The notes below the pieces were generated by a model. It was not told where the DNA came from. It saw only the letters and a list, made by a program, of their open reading frames with translations, and made no database searches. From assembly GCA_003117195.1 (NCBI GenBank), contig BDSI01000006.1, positions 186,001 through 250,000 of the forward strand: a stretch of 64,000 nucleotides of DNA, read 5' to 3'. This stretch comes from Eudorina sp. 2006-703-Eu-15. Lineage: Eukaryota; Chlorophyta; Chlorophyceae; Chlamydomonadales; Volvocaceae. Positions 22,901 to 34,576 of the stretch are shown here, in pieces. The position numbers and the translations under genes were made by a program. The stretch's first letter is position 1. Each line of letters opens with the position of its first letter.

Positions 22901-25900
22901 AACCGATCCTTCCCTGGACTGGCCGCACCTCCAAGACCCGCCGGAGCTCCCCCGCCGCCCGGCACATCCCCATAAGGCCCTCCAACAGCTGCTGGACTGC
23001 CGTACTACGGCTGCGTCGCGTGCACACCGCCCAGGCCGCGTCGCAGGGATCGTCCTCCTCCGTGTCGTCGTCGTTGTCCCGCTCCCCTTCACCGCTGCCG
23101 AAGGCAACGCCGCCGGTGCGGGCGGCTGCCCGGCCGGCCGGTCCTGAACAGCCGAGCTGCAGGCAGGGGCGAAGTACGTAATCGCGGCGCGGGACCGGTC
23201 ACGGAGGCTGGGCGGGTTTGCGTGTGTTTGCCGGCACGTGTGCGTTCAGCGTGGAACCTCTTTTGACTCGCTTGGCCCTCTTTTCCAACCCACGCCATTT
23301 CCCCATCCCATTTCAACTTGATAAGAATGACAACCCACCAAGCGTTATTCCCCCAAATACCACGCCAAACGCGTGGCGGGTGTGCCCGAGGTCGTTCTTC
23401 GGGCTTGTTCGTCGTTTATAAACCCCAATCCCACGTCCTCCCCATCCACGTCGTCCCAATAACACGTCCGCCCAATCCCAAGTTTCCCCTCAACACATCG
23501 GGTTTTCCAATGCAACCACCCCAACTCACCGACGCGAAGAACCGTGCGGTCCGCGGCAGCAGCTTCTCGCAGTCCGGCAGCGCCCCCAGTTCCGTCTGCA
23601 GCGCCTCCCCGGCGGCGGGGCAGTGCATCAGCGCCTCCACCACCGACAGCCGCTCCTCAATGTCGGCCGCGTGGCTCAGCGGCCTGGCGCGGAAAGGGAG
23701 GGAAGGCAGGGGACCAGGGTGGACGGGTGGGGTGAGGTTGGAGGGTGTGAGAAAAGTAAGTTAAGAGTGCCAGACGAGACAAGCGCGTGCGAGTTGGGGC
23801 GGGGAGGTGCTCGGGACAGCCCCGGGCAGGGCGGGGCGGTGCTAGATGTCGCGTGGCATGTATTCGGAAACCGTGTACGACCTTCTCGCAAGCCCGGCAC
23901 AATACCCCGCCGGCCGGGGCCGCCCAGTCCAGACCAACAAAGCCCGGACACCACCCAGTCCGGTAACCACCCAGTCCGGTAACCACCCAAGCCCACCCAT
24001 ATCGCCCACACAAGCACACGCGCGCTCAGTTCTCGAGCAACACACACACATAGGCACTTCGTTCCGCATCATCAACACACACGCACCCACACGCCGCCAC
24101 ACACCCATCCCTCGCACACACCTGCACAGCCACGCCCGCACGCGGCGGCGGCCCGGCAGCGAGGCCGTGCGGTCCAGCAGCTGCAGCAGTGATCCCTCCC
24201 TGCCGCCCAGCGACCCCTCCACCAGCTCCAGGGTCAGCAGCGCCCGGTCGTCCAGGATCAGGTGCCGGCAGCCGCCTGGCGGGGCGGGGGTGTGCGTGGA
24301 CGTGCGGGCCAGACACCGTGTCCACGTGTCGGGTGTCACAGGAGCGGCATCATGCAGGCGCGGTCAGCCAACACGCGGGGTCGCAGGGCCCGTCACAGGA
24401 GCCCGTCATCATCTGCCGGTCGGTCAACTCGCGGACCCAGCAACCTCAGCTGGCTGACAACCATGACGCAGCGGAGAAGGACGCACAGGAGGGGCCGCGG
24501 GACTGCCGCGATGACCGCAGTCCGGCTGCGGGTGTCTGACCGTCCCCGACTCGGGACGGGTGTCCGACCGTCCGACCCGACCGACGGCGGGGGGCGCACG
24601 CCGGGTGCCGCGACATGAAGGGACCCCTCCAGGAAGCCTACAGCCCTACACGAGGGAAGCCCAGCAGGGACCCCTCCATGAAGCCCCTCGTCGCGATGGC
24701 TATCGAGGTTACCCCACAACACCTGCTGAGAGCCTGAGATATCGATCCGGTGGCCCTTCCTCCTGTTGGCTTTCCTTTCTTCTCTCCACGCCCACGCCCA
24801 CGCCCGAAGCTCATACAGCCCTCCCCCTGCTGCGGTACCAGTACCACCCTCCCCCTTGCTCACCCACGCCCTTGACCCGCCCGCCCACCCGCAGCTGCAA
24901 CCCCCCATCATCACCACCACCACAGGCCCGCCGCAGCGCAAGCAACCTGCGATTGTGCCGCTTGCGCCCCCGCCGCCGTCCCCCGCGGCGCCCGGCCCTC
25001 CAGCCGCCGCCCCCACGCCCAGCTGCAGCGGCTCCACTCGGCCGCCTTCCGCCACCTCCCGCAGCACGCGACACCGCCGCAGGTGCGCCACCGCCACCGC
25101 CGCCGCCTGGAGCGCCACCGCCCGGCCGCCCGCCGCCTCCACCAGCGCACGGCCCAGCTCCTCCACTCCTTGGAACTGCCCCTGGCCCTGGCCCTGGCCG
25201 CCGCCGCGGCTGATGCGAGCAGCCGCCGACGGGCCATCCGCCGCCGCCGCCAGGGTTTCAATGATGAAAGCGGCGGCGTCGGGCGCGGCCTCGCAGGGCC
25301 CGTCCGGATCGCTTTTTGCGTCGCCGCCGCCGCCGCTGCCGCCGCCGCCGTGGTCAACATGGGTGCTGATGGTGAAGGCGGACGAAATGGCGCCCGACCG
25401 GCCGCGGGCGGGCAGCGGGACGAGCTTGATGGGGGCCGCCGCGGCGGCGGCGGCGGCGGAGGCTGCCGCCGGACCGCCGCCCGCCAGCAGGCCGGCGAAT
25501 CGGGTGACGACTGAGGTGGTGGCGGGGGAGAGGCTGCCGCGCCCTGTGACCACCTCACTTGGATTACACCTGGGGGTAAGACAGTGCCGTGCCGTGCCGT
25601 ACGTCGGTGGCACACATATGGAGGTGAGGCTCGACGACGGAGGTCACTGGAAGATGCCCGCAGCTCCCCCTCGGGTTCGTTTCTGAGTTTGGTTTCTCGA
25701 GCGAACCCCCCTCGCGCGCCGTAAAGGCAGGACTCAAAGCTCCAGCGCATGTCAGACCAAAGAAGACGCGTGTTTCGGTCCATCGCAATGTGTGATCAGC
25801 GAGGCGGCGGCTTCGGCTTGCCAACTGGTGGCCATTCCATCTGATTCATGCACCCAGCCTCCATGTCTATAGTGCTCAGACGCCCCATCGGGTCAGGACG

Positions 25901-28900
25901 GCGCAGGACGGGCGGCGGCAAGCTGCCAGGCGTGCAGTGGTTCACGACGGGCCCTATGTCGCAGACGAGAAGACCCCCCGGGCCCGAGAGTGTGTGTGCC
26001 AGCGACCACCGCACCAGAGACCACCGCGAGCGCTTTCAAGGCCGGGCACCGCTCATCATCTCAAGTCGTAACGTACGACGGACTACGGTGTACCGTACCC
26101 CACACGCACCGGAGCAGCAGGGTCGCTAGGGCGGTTCGGCCCGGGGTGTCCCGCAGCAGCCCGACCGCCCAGGTGCCCAGGGAGCAGTCCACCACACACG
26201 CGCCCAGGACGCCCCCGGGCGCCTCCACCAGAGACAGGAAGGCGCGGCTGTCCAGGGAGGCGTCCTCCTGGGGAGCGGGCGCAGGTGAGGGGAAACAAGA
26301 GAGGAGGAGAGAAAGATTGCGACAGATTGCGCGGAACGGCAACAAGGGGCCGGGGTGACGGGGTGAAGGGGAAGAAGCAAAGGGCCGCGGGTGTTTGTCG
26401 TTGGGTGCTTCCATCGCCATCACCACCATCTCCGCCGCCTATGCCCCAGTCGCTGGGCCAAAGGCCCCGCTCTGGCACCGCGGCACGCCGCCGTACCGTC
26501 GTACCGCCGTACCGCCGCGTGCGAAGGGCCCCTCACGCACCCGTCACAGGTCCGGCCTCTCCGCCGCTGCAAACCTTTTATTTCCGATCCTCTCATGTGG
26601 TACAATATCCGTACGCACGACCGCCGGGCCCGGTCCCCGTCCTCCGGAACCACACACACACACACACCTGGAAGTACGAGTCCACCGCCGTGCCCGGCGT
26701 GTAAATTCGCACCAGCTTCCGTACAAGCAGCGCGCCGCCGCCGCCTCCCGCCTTTCGGCCCCCTCCACCACCACCGCCGCCGCCTCCTGCTCCTCCTCCT
26801 CCGGCCCCGGGGGGTCTCCGGAACTCCTCCACGCGGCCCACGGAGTATCCCAGCGCGAGCACCTTAGTCGCCCAGGCGGGGAAGGCGTCCCGGGTGCAGC
26901 CCACCTGGTGTGGCCCAGGGGAAAGGCGAGGGGAGAGACAGCCAGCACAAGGCGCACGACATGTGGGCGTCGTATGTCCTACAGGTATGTCGTACCGAAG
27001 GACGACAGCGTCGGCGAGGGGCGGCGGCCAGGGTACACAGAACATGAGGCGCGCAGCAGGGCCACCACCACGGGGCGGGATATGCGGCTAGGGACGTAGG
27101 CTTCCAAGGCGACATTCACGCTGGCGCCAAGCGGCCCCATCCTCTCCAATCAGAGGGTGGCAAAGTGCGCCGGTCATATCCGTCGGTCACGGGGTGGAGG
27201 CGGGCGTGACCACCCTTTGCCGCGTCCCCCTCCCCTCGTCAGCCCGCCGCGGCATGCGCCCGCCTCCCCGCACCTTCCACATGTTGGCGTCCCTCCTGCC
27301 CGACAGGTTGAGCCCCACCCGCAGCCCCACGTCCGCGTCCGCGTCGAATAGGTTGTAGAAGGAGCCGTGGCGCACAAACTGGGGTCGGGCCGGGCCGGGG
27401 TTTATCAGCGTCAGGGTGTGGTGCGGTGCGGCGCGGCGTAGCGGGCCCGTGACCGGCTTTCAGGGCCCTATGGGACCAGGGTTCCGGGGGGACCAACGGG
27501 ACCACCCTCTCGCCCTGAGCCTTGCCTGCTGGTCCCATCGGGGTCGGCTGCGGCGATGACTGCACCACACGGGTGGCTCGTCGCCTGGATGGCAGGCCGA
27601 CGGCACAGGGGAGGCACAGGGAAGAAAGAGGCATCCTCCTTGCAGACATCGCGATCGTGTCGGGCCGCTTCCCAGGAGGGGGCCCCTATCGCCACCTCAG
27701 AGCCTCCGTGTCCCTCCCTCCAACCGGGTTGGGTTGCATCTCCCGCCCGCCCCGGGGCGCCCAGGTCGCCCCCCAGGTCGCCCCCCAGGTCGCCTCCCTC
27801 ACCAGCACCAGGTCCATTGCCCGACACTTGACCGCCCAGAACTGGCGGCAGAAGGCCGTCATGGACCGCAGCGCGGCCTCGGGCACCAGCACCGTCGTGG
27901 GGTCGTAGGCGGGGTGACCTGTCAACGCAAGGGGGGCCGTAGGAAGGGGGTCGCGATAACTGTCAGCAAGCTTGGGGCGGTGCCCCCTGTGGGGTTTGTT
28001 GTTGTTTAGGATTTAAGTCCTTACTGCTCTCGGACCAACAACCTCACCCGGCGGTCTGCCCTCCGCGTCCCGCCGCTCCTCCGCCAGCCAGGGCCACCTC
28101 CGGCCGCCGCAATCGCCCGCGCCGCACTCGTCCGGATCGCGCAGCAGCACCTCAGCCGCGCCGGCCGACCCGGGCCGCCGCCGGCCTGGCGGCAGCGAGG
28201 CCGCCGACCGGCCTGGCGGGGCTGGCAACGACGGATAGGCACCCGTGTTGCCGGACGAGGCCGCCGGCGCTGACGCCCGTCGGCGGCCTGCCGGGGCCCG
28301 GCCGGCGGCGGGCGCCGGCGGGGGCGACGTCTCGCCCCAGGCGGCAGCGGCTGCCGGTCGCGATGCTGCTACTGCTGCTACTGCTGCTGCTGCTCGTGGT
28401 AGTGTCGGGCTTGTGAAACTGTGCTGCGCTGCGCTGTGCTCCGGTGGTGGCTGGCCGTCGGCGACTAGTCGCCCCTGCCGATGGTGGTGGTAGTTTTGGT
28501 GTTGCGCCGACGGCGGTCCTTGCTGCACAGGCGCTAGCTGGCAGCTTCCAAGAGCCCTAAGCGCTTTGCCTGGAGGCGGCTCCTGGCCGAGCGACGCGGG
28601 CGCATTGGGCACGAGTATCGGTCGCAGGGGCCGCTGCTGCCGCTGCTGCTCCTCGTGCTGGCATTCAGACGCATCGAAGGCATGCCATTGCGGGTGCTGC
28701 TGCTGTCGCGGCTGCTGGGTCGGCGGCGGCGGCGGCCGCGCCGCTGCCGGGGTAGGGGGCGCCGAGGAGGACGCCTTGCGCATCCGCTTCTGCATCAGCC
28801 GCTGCATCAGGGTCAGCTCCCCGCCCTCCGCGCCGTCGCCGGGATCGGCCCTTCCCTCTTCGACGGCCCCGGACGTGTGCCCTGGCCCCACACCAAAACG

Positions 28901-30778
28901 TGCGTCTCCGCCGACGCAGCTGTCCTCGCAGCTGGCTGCTTGCCGCCGCTTCTGCTGCTGCTGGTGCTGCTGTTGTTGCTGCGGCGGCGGGCGCAGCTCC
29001 TCCTCCACAGCGACCCCGAAGCCGCCGACGAGAGGGTTCGCACCCACGGGCCCGGCACCGCCACGGGCACCGCCGGGCGGACACGTGGCTGGTGCGTTCG
29101 GCTCCGGGTGTGCCCACTGCCGCCGGCGACCCAGTGGCACATCCAAGCGCCCCCCGTCGGTGTCGCGGCCGCCGCTCCGCACTCCTCCTTCCTGCACATC
29201 CACCCCGGAGAGGCCCCGTCCGCCCATCCTCGCCTGCAGTGCCGGCTCCAGGGAGGCGGGCCTCCCTGGAGGATCCAGCGAGCCGTGGCGCTGAGCCGCA
29301 CCCGAGCTAGAGCTGTTCCACTGCGGGTCGGCGGGGGTGCTACGCGCCGCCATCTGGGTCGGGACCCCGCCGCCGCCGCCGCAGTGGGGCCCATGGGTCG
29401 GCGCGAGGGTGTTGTCGTGTCGCTGCCGCTTGGGCGGGGGAGCGGCGGCTGGCGGCGGCGTCATGCCCGGCAGGTGCTCGCACACAGCGGACGGCTGCGC
29501 GCCGGCGCCGCTGCAATTTGCAAGAAATCCGCCGGTGTGACATCCCTGCGGCGGTCCACCACAGCCATGACTCTCCGGTCGCCCTGGTTGGCCATTCAGC
29601 TCCTGCCAAGCTGCGCCGGGGGAAGCCTGGTGCGCGACTGTGCCGGGGAACGTCTGGTGCGGGATGCCAGGCGGCTGCTGCGCGATAGATGGCGGGCCGC
29701 TTGGTCTGTGCAGCGGCGGCGAGCCCGAGCCCTCCTCGAGCCCACGTGTAAGAGGGTGGGCGCCGCCACACGGGTACGTGCGGTGCGCACCCAGCAGACC
29801 CGCGTTGGGGCCGTCGTGGGCACCGCTGTTCGGCTGCTGGGCTGGCTGCTGGGCTGCGGTCGGCCGCCAGACTCCCTGGGGCTGCGGCTGGTGCGGCTGC
29901 TGCTGCTGCCGGTTGAGGTCCTGGGGCTGGTGCGGGTGAAGGTACGGCTGTTGCTGGGCAGGGTACTGCTGTTGCTGCGCCTGCTGGTGCGGCTGTGGCT
30001 GCTGTTGCCATGTACTCAGCAAAAGCTGTTGTTGATGCTGCTGTTGACTGTGATGATGTGAGCCTTGGAAGTTCACGCTCTGCTGCTGCTGAGGGAGCTG
30101 TTGGGGCTGTCCTGGCGACCCACATAGCGGCCGCTGTTGCTGCGGCTGCTCATGTTGCTGCTGCCGCAGTCGCTGTTGCTGCTTTTGGTGCTGCTGGTGC
30201 GGGTGCTGGTACTGCTGCGGCTGTTGCGGCGTGCCCAAGGGCTCTTGGCGCTGCATGGTAGCTCCTACGTTCCCCACCGGGCAGGGCTCATCCTGCCGGC
30301 CGTGCGATTGACCATGATCACAGCCGGGCCGAGGCTGGGAAACGGCTCCGGACGCAGCGGGGAGCTGGCCTTTGCGTTGGCCCACTGGTGCCTGTGAGAC
30401 CGGGAACTCCAACGGAATGCTGTTCGGAGCCGGATTTCGCGCATTTCGCGGCGGCAAGAGCCTGTCGTGCGCCCGAGGCGCTTGCTGCTGAGCAAGTGCG
30501 CTATTTTGAGTCCCAGGGCCATGTGCTGCAGCGTGCGGTGCGCTCTGAGTCAGGCGGGCCACATGGGCGCGTCCTGTGCTGAGAAGATGTGGTGGTGCCG
30601 GTGGTGCTAGTTCAGTCGTGGCACCGCAATCCGGAAGCAAATCGGCAGCGGCGTTTGCACGCGCACCCAAATGGTTTATATCATCAATAATTTTGAAGAT
30701 AGTATCTGAGGACCATATTGGCTGCGCTGAAAAGACATTCTTTAGCCAATCAACACCGTTCGTAGGCTGGCCAGCCAT
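16896..30778 (-). CDS. MSH6: DNA mismatch repair protein MSH6 with long Gln-rich leader
   Basis: Eighteen exons, phases all consistent: 30778-28048, 27918-27803, 27378-27274, 26904-26668, 26267-26110, 25569-24947, 24275-24122, 23683-23530, 23156-22929, 22460-22292, 21714-21512, 20976-20718, 20110-19952, 19726-19481, 19038-18998, 18407-18262, 17929-17713, 17303-16896. They total 6,354 nt, 2,117 residues. MSH6 pairs with MSH2 (MutS-alpha) to bind base mismatches in the nucleus. Visible are [16 protein letters not shown] at the MutS start, the mismatch-binding loop (FYN, residues 956-958), RTLLxR-type connector, lever ([20 protein letters not shown]), FCRPVF, Walker [11 protein letters not shown] (~1803-1812), MSGESTF, Walker [17 protein letters not shown] (Asp ~1883) and LFATHYHGL. 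Residues 1 to ~895 are Gln/Pro/Gly-rich with no PWWP domain and no clear PCNA box. Deviations: Glu of FYE is Asn, and Pro of the Walker A GPN is Ala. The donor of exon 11 is the least certain border. Confidence 0.93.
17481..17698. repeat. 16-bp minisatellite in the last MSH6 intron
   Basis: About 13.6 tandem copies of GTAATCCCGTTGTTCY, the final base alternating between C and T, inside the 17712-17304 intron just before the last exon. Copies are almost identical apart from that C/T position. Confidence 0.95.
19040..19146. repeat. GGGGCGTTGT tandem repeat in an MSH6 intron
   Basis: Roughly nine copies of a 9-10-bp unit (GGGGCGTTGT with GC variants), interrupted by a short (GT)n. It directly follows the 41-nt MSH6 exon (19038-18998) on its 5' side, within 2 bp of the acceptor. 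Confidence 0.85.
20222..20330 (+). mobile_element. Dispersed repeat family B, copy 1 (MSH6 intron 12)
   Basis: Shares blocks in order with 51852-51960: GCAGGAGTGCGTGAC, AGGGGCC, GCGCCC, TTGCCCGTATGCG and ATACCCATTGCCCGACCCAT. Both copies are in introns and both lie next to a (GT)n tract. I see no terminal repeats or coding capacity, so it could be a SINE or a MITE fragment. Confidence 0.75.
22641..22721. repeat. 15-bp tandem repeat in MSH6 intron 9
   Basis: Five copies of CTGGAGCACAACCCC (later copies CACGACCCC) between exons 22929 and 22460. Short GCCAG repeats near 20,640 and GTAACCACCC repeats near 23,940 occupy other introns of the same gene. Confidence 0.9.
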
Positions 30779-31928
30779 GCCTAACTTTTACTGAAAATCC
30801 TGGCATCACAGCGGAAGCGTCTAAGAATTTATGACGCTCATGAGATAAGCAGGCGTTCCATCTGCGGCAAGTTTGCGTCTCCCGCCAAATTGCCAACCAC
30901 TCCGTACGTCGCAGAGCACAAGAAAGTTCAGATTGCGCCTGAATAATACGTTGCGGTATTTATGTTTGTTATTTGATCATCAGGTAAAACTCACAAGCAC
31001 TTTGGCACGCTTTCCCATGTCACCCTTGACGTTACACCGTTCCCGCCCTTGCAGCGCCGTGATGGACGCTCTGAGTGAGAAGTGTAGAGGAGCGATGTGG
31101 AATGGTCGCATCTTCTGGGTGTGGGAGGGGTGAGGAGGGTTGCGGATGTTGCTGTCGTGTGCTGGCATGTGGTGGGATCCAGACATGGGATCCAATGGCG
31201 ATCCATGGCGTAGGAGGGCTCGCGTTGGAGGTTTTGTCAATTGCCATAAGTTTAAAGGAGTCTCGGTCAGATCTTGAATTTCGCCAGTGCAGGTCCACAA
31301 CACAGGCGCCCACCACTTGCTCCCCGGCGCCTGCCAGCGGTGGAGTCTGGTGGAGTCAAGGCCTCACGATATGGCTAGACCAAACGCTGAGTACGACAGA
31401 TCCAAAAATCGGAGGTAACTCCCATACACGAGAAATCCCCTAACAAAATCACACGCCATCCTGTGGAACCAAGGAAGCAGGACGGTTGATAAACGCGACT
31501 GTCATTTGAGGAGATGACTCTTTGCCGACGTATCCCTTTCGCCTCTGCACCACATCCGTTTGGGTGCTAACCCCGGCGCACCCCAGCAGGCCCCAGGCCA
31601 TTTACGTGCAGGAGGCCTGCGTCGTGATCGCCGTGGAAAGACCGATATGAGAAGGTTTCCTCAGCAGCCAGCCCGGTACGCCGTACAGTCACCAGCATCC
31701 GCCGAAGCCGGACGTCCGCAGAACGCCATCGATCTTCACCGGCTCTGCTGATCGCGCCTGCTAGCCCACGCATCGCTGCCGCTGCCCACTTCCCCATCCA
31801 TGCAAGCAATCGGCCCCGTACACCATCGATGCCCTTGACCACCCAACCCACCCAGTGCGCTGGAACCCACCCGGCCCGCTACTAGCGCAAAGTGCGCGGG
31901 CAGCGGTGAAGCCGGCACACCCGCCGTG
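30779..31928. other. Intergenic: MSH6 upstream region and SDR 3' flank
   Basis: There is 1.15 kb between the MSH6 start codon and the SDR stop, both genes on the minus strand. No coding sequence is supportable. The first ~250 bp beyond the MSH6 start is relatively AT-rich and presumably carries its promoter; I see no clear TATA box. Confidence 0.5.
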
Positions 31929-34576
31929 TCACTGCGGCCGCAGGGAGCCCAGGCCTCCATCCACCCCAAGCACCTGTCCGGTGATGAACGCGTTGGAGGG
32001 GTTCAGCAGAAACTCCAGCGCCGCCGCCACTTCACCCGCCTCGCCCACCCGCTTGAGCGCGTGCATGCTCTCTGACGCCTTGAGCGCCGCAGGGTTGGAG
32101 GTGATGCGGGCCGCCAGGGGCGTCCGTGTCAGGCCGGGCGCGACGCAGTTGACCCGGATGTTCTTGGGCGCGTAGGTGGCGGCGGAGCTGAGCATCAGGC
32201 CTGGGGGACGTGGGGCGTTTGGAGGCGGCGGGGGAGGGGCTTGGAGTCTCACGGGCTGGACGGGAGATGCACAAAACACACACAAAAAAAGCAAAACACA
32301 AAAAACATAAAAAAAGCACGAAGAACACAAAAAACACACAGGGAAATGCACCGCTTGGACGGATGGATGGACGGCGATGCCGTATTGGAGAACGATTCGT
32401 GTGCCGTACCCTCAAGGGGATTCATCCATTGGCTCGCCCTGAAAATTGAAGACGACCCGTCGGCTGCTGCTCAGCACTCACCGACAACGCCGGCCTTGGC
32501 GGCCGCGATGGCCTCGTGGTTCGGGATGCCGTGGCGCGCCACCGCCGAGGAGCAGAACACGACGGAGCCGCCGCCGCTGCCCATCATCTTCTTGACCGCC
32601 GCTCTGCGCCCGCGTGCAGCGCGGTTGGTCGGTTGGTTGGTTGGGTTGGTTGGTTCCCGGGATGGCAGGAACGAGGCCCCGTAAAAGGCGTCAATCACAC
32701 CCGATCACGCAAGGCATCTCTGTTGGTTTGCTGTTGCTATGGACGGGGGGAGGCGCCTCCGAGATGCCAGATGACACCGGCGGTAGGCTCGACCCGTCGC
32801 GACCGATGCGGTCTCAGAAGGCGCTTGCTTGGCGCGGACGCGACAGAGGCACACGACACCATCGTCACCACGGCTCCCCCGCTCTGATCCCCTGCTGGTC
32901 CCTCTCCCCCGCACTGATCCAAAACCGGTGCCTTGCTTCTTTCAACCACGGGAGGGACGAGGGGTGCGAGGCCCTGCTGGCAGCCCGCGCGAATTTCTTC
33001 AACACGGCTATGAGGCTTCCCGCACACCATACATACATATCGCGGCCACTCGGCCTCCGCGGGCTCTGCCGTACCACATAAGGCCTCCCTGCCGTACAAC
33101 CACCAGCAGCCGGGACCCACCTTAGAATGTAAAAGCAGGAGTTCAGGTTGAGCTGAATCGTCCTGTTGAACTCGTCGTCCGAGGTCGTGTGCGCGGACTT
33201 GAGCACGATGGAGCCGACGCAGTTTGCGACGCCGTCAACCTTTCCGTACATCTCCACCGTACGGTTGATGACGTCATCCACCTGCGCTGGGGACAGGGAC
33301 ATCCCGTCAGGCCCTCCACCAGAGCCGGCTCGTGGAGTGGAAACCCAATCGTTGCCGTGAATGCAGTATCCCAGAACGTGGCCACGGCGGGACGTGGCCA
33401 CCATCTCGCAAGATCAACCAGCTGCCGCTGCCTCCCTTGCTGCTGCCAGCACTCGCCGCTTCCGCCCATCACCGCTGCCACACCACCCGCTGCTGCCGCC
33501 CTCGCCGCTGCCTCCTTTACCGCTGTCGCCCTTGCCATGTACGGCATTCCCTTCCTCTCCATTCCGCATGCCTGGAAACGGTCTTCGTACTTGGCGGAAG
33601 CCGGTGCCAATGACTGCTGTAAATAAATACGGCAAACGCGTGTCGCATGTCGTACCTGTTTGGGGTCGGTCACGTCGGCGACCATCGCGGAGCCCGAGCC
33701 GCCGATGCGGCCCCGCAGCGCCTCCAGTTTGGCCAGGTCCCTGCCCGCCGCGACCACCGTGGCGCCCTGGTGCTGCGCCAGTCGCGCACACAGCTCCGAC
33801 CCGATGCCTCCGGACGCCCCGAAGACCACATACACTGCATCGGGCCAGGAAAATTGATAAGAAACGACCTCAGGCAGACGAGAACAAAGTGCAATGCACA
33901 TGGCAAGGATGATGGGTAGATGGCTTGGAGGAAGATGAGGGTGACATGGAGGTGGGTGACGGCAGCAAGGGCATGAAGCTGGGGCCAAGGGAAGGCGTAC
34001 GGCGTGGTCGCTTGCTTGTGGCGGTGTACGAACTCGAACGTTGGGTTGCATGGGACTCTGGCGGCGACGTGCTGGGGCTGTTAGCCAAGTGCCCTTGAAA
34101 CAACGATCCATTGGCATAGAGCATACGCACTGGCGTAATGTAGGAAAGGGGCCGTGCATGTGGAAGAAATCGGCGGTCGGAACCCGATCGAGTTCTCGTA
34201 AGTCGGGCAGACCGGCGATAGGGTCATGCACAGGGTTGGGCCAACGCTGGGGTTGCAGCTTGCAGGCCGCTGCAAACCTGGGTCTGTGACAAGACACTGG
34301 ATCGTTAAACGCATTGCGGGCGCAGTGCTGTGTCCAGGTAGGTGCATGGTGCTGGTCGGGTGCGCAGGAGCAGCACCGGGCGGGCGCACGTCGTTCCAAC
34401 GGGCCAAGGTACGGAATGCTGCCGTTCCCAAGCCCTCCCCCACGAATCGGACACACACCTGGTGCGGCACTTGCACTCGCATCGGATGAGTATGAGCACC
34501 GGACCTGCAGTCTGTGTTGGCAGCCGCGAAGGCCAGCCGAGCACTGGGGCAAACGGCGAGCCAACTGACGCAACAT
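31929..34576 (-). CDS. Short-chain dehydrogenase/reductase, organelle-targeted, catalytic Tyr absent
   Basis: Five exons: 34576-34459, 33834-33656, 33281-33121, 32603-32482 and 32200-31929. Phases all match, giving 283 residues, normal for a classical SDR plus a leader. Exon 1 is an Arg/Ser/Ala-rich leader (MLRQLARRLPQCSAGLRGCQ...) typical of a mitochondrial or plastid transit peptide. The Rossmann fold begins VYVVFGASGGIG (GxxxGxG, residues 45-51) and continues with AAGRDLAKLEAL, ADVTD, the VANCVGS strand (~117-123), SVVFCSS (~166-172), and RVNCVAPGLTRTPL with TGQVLGVDGGLG at the end. The usual YxxxK is HEAIAAAK: Lys189 is present but Ile185 stands where Tyr should be. A similar HEAIAAAK segment occurs, from memory, in a plant/cyanobacterial SDR subgroup. 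NAD(P)-dependent binding is likely; substrate unknown. An intron holds an A-rich AAAACACA tract near 32,275-32,345. Confidence 0.88.
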
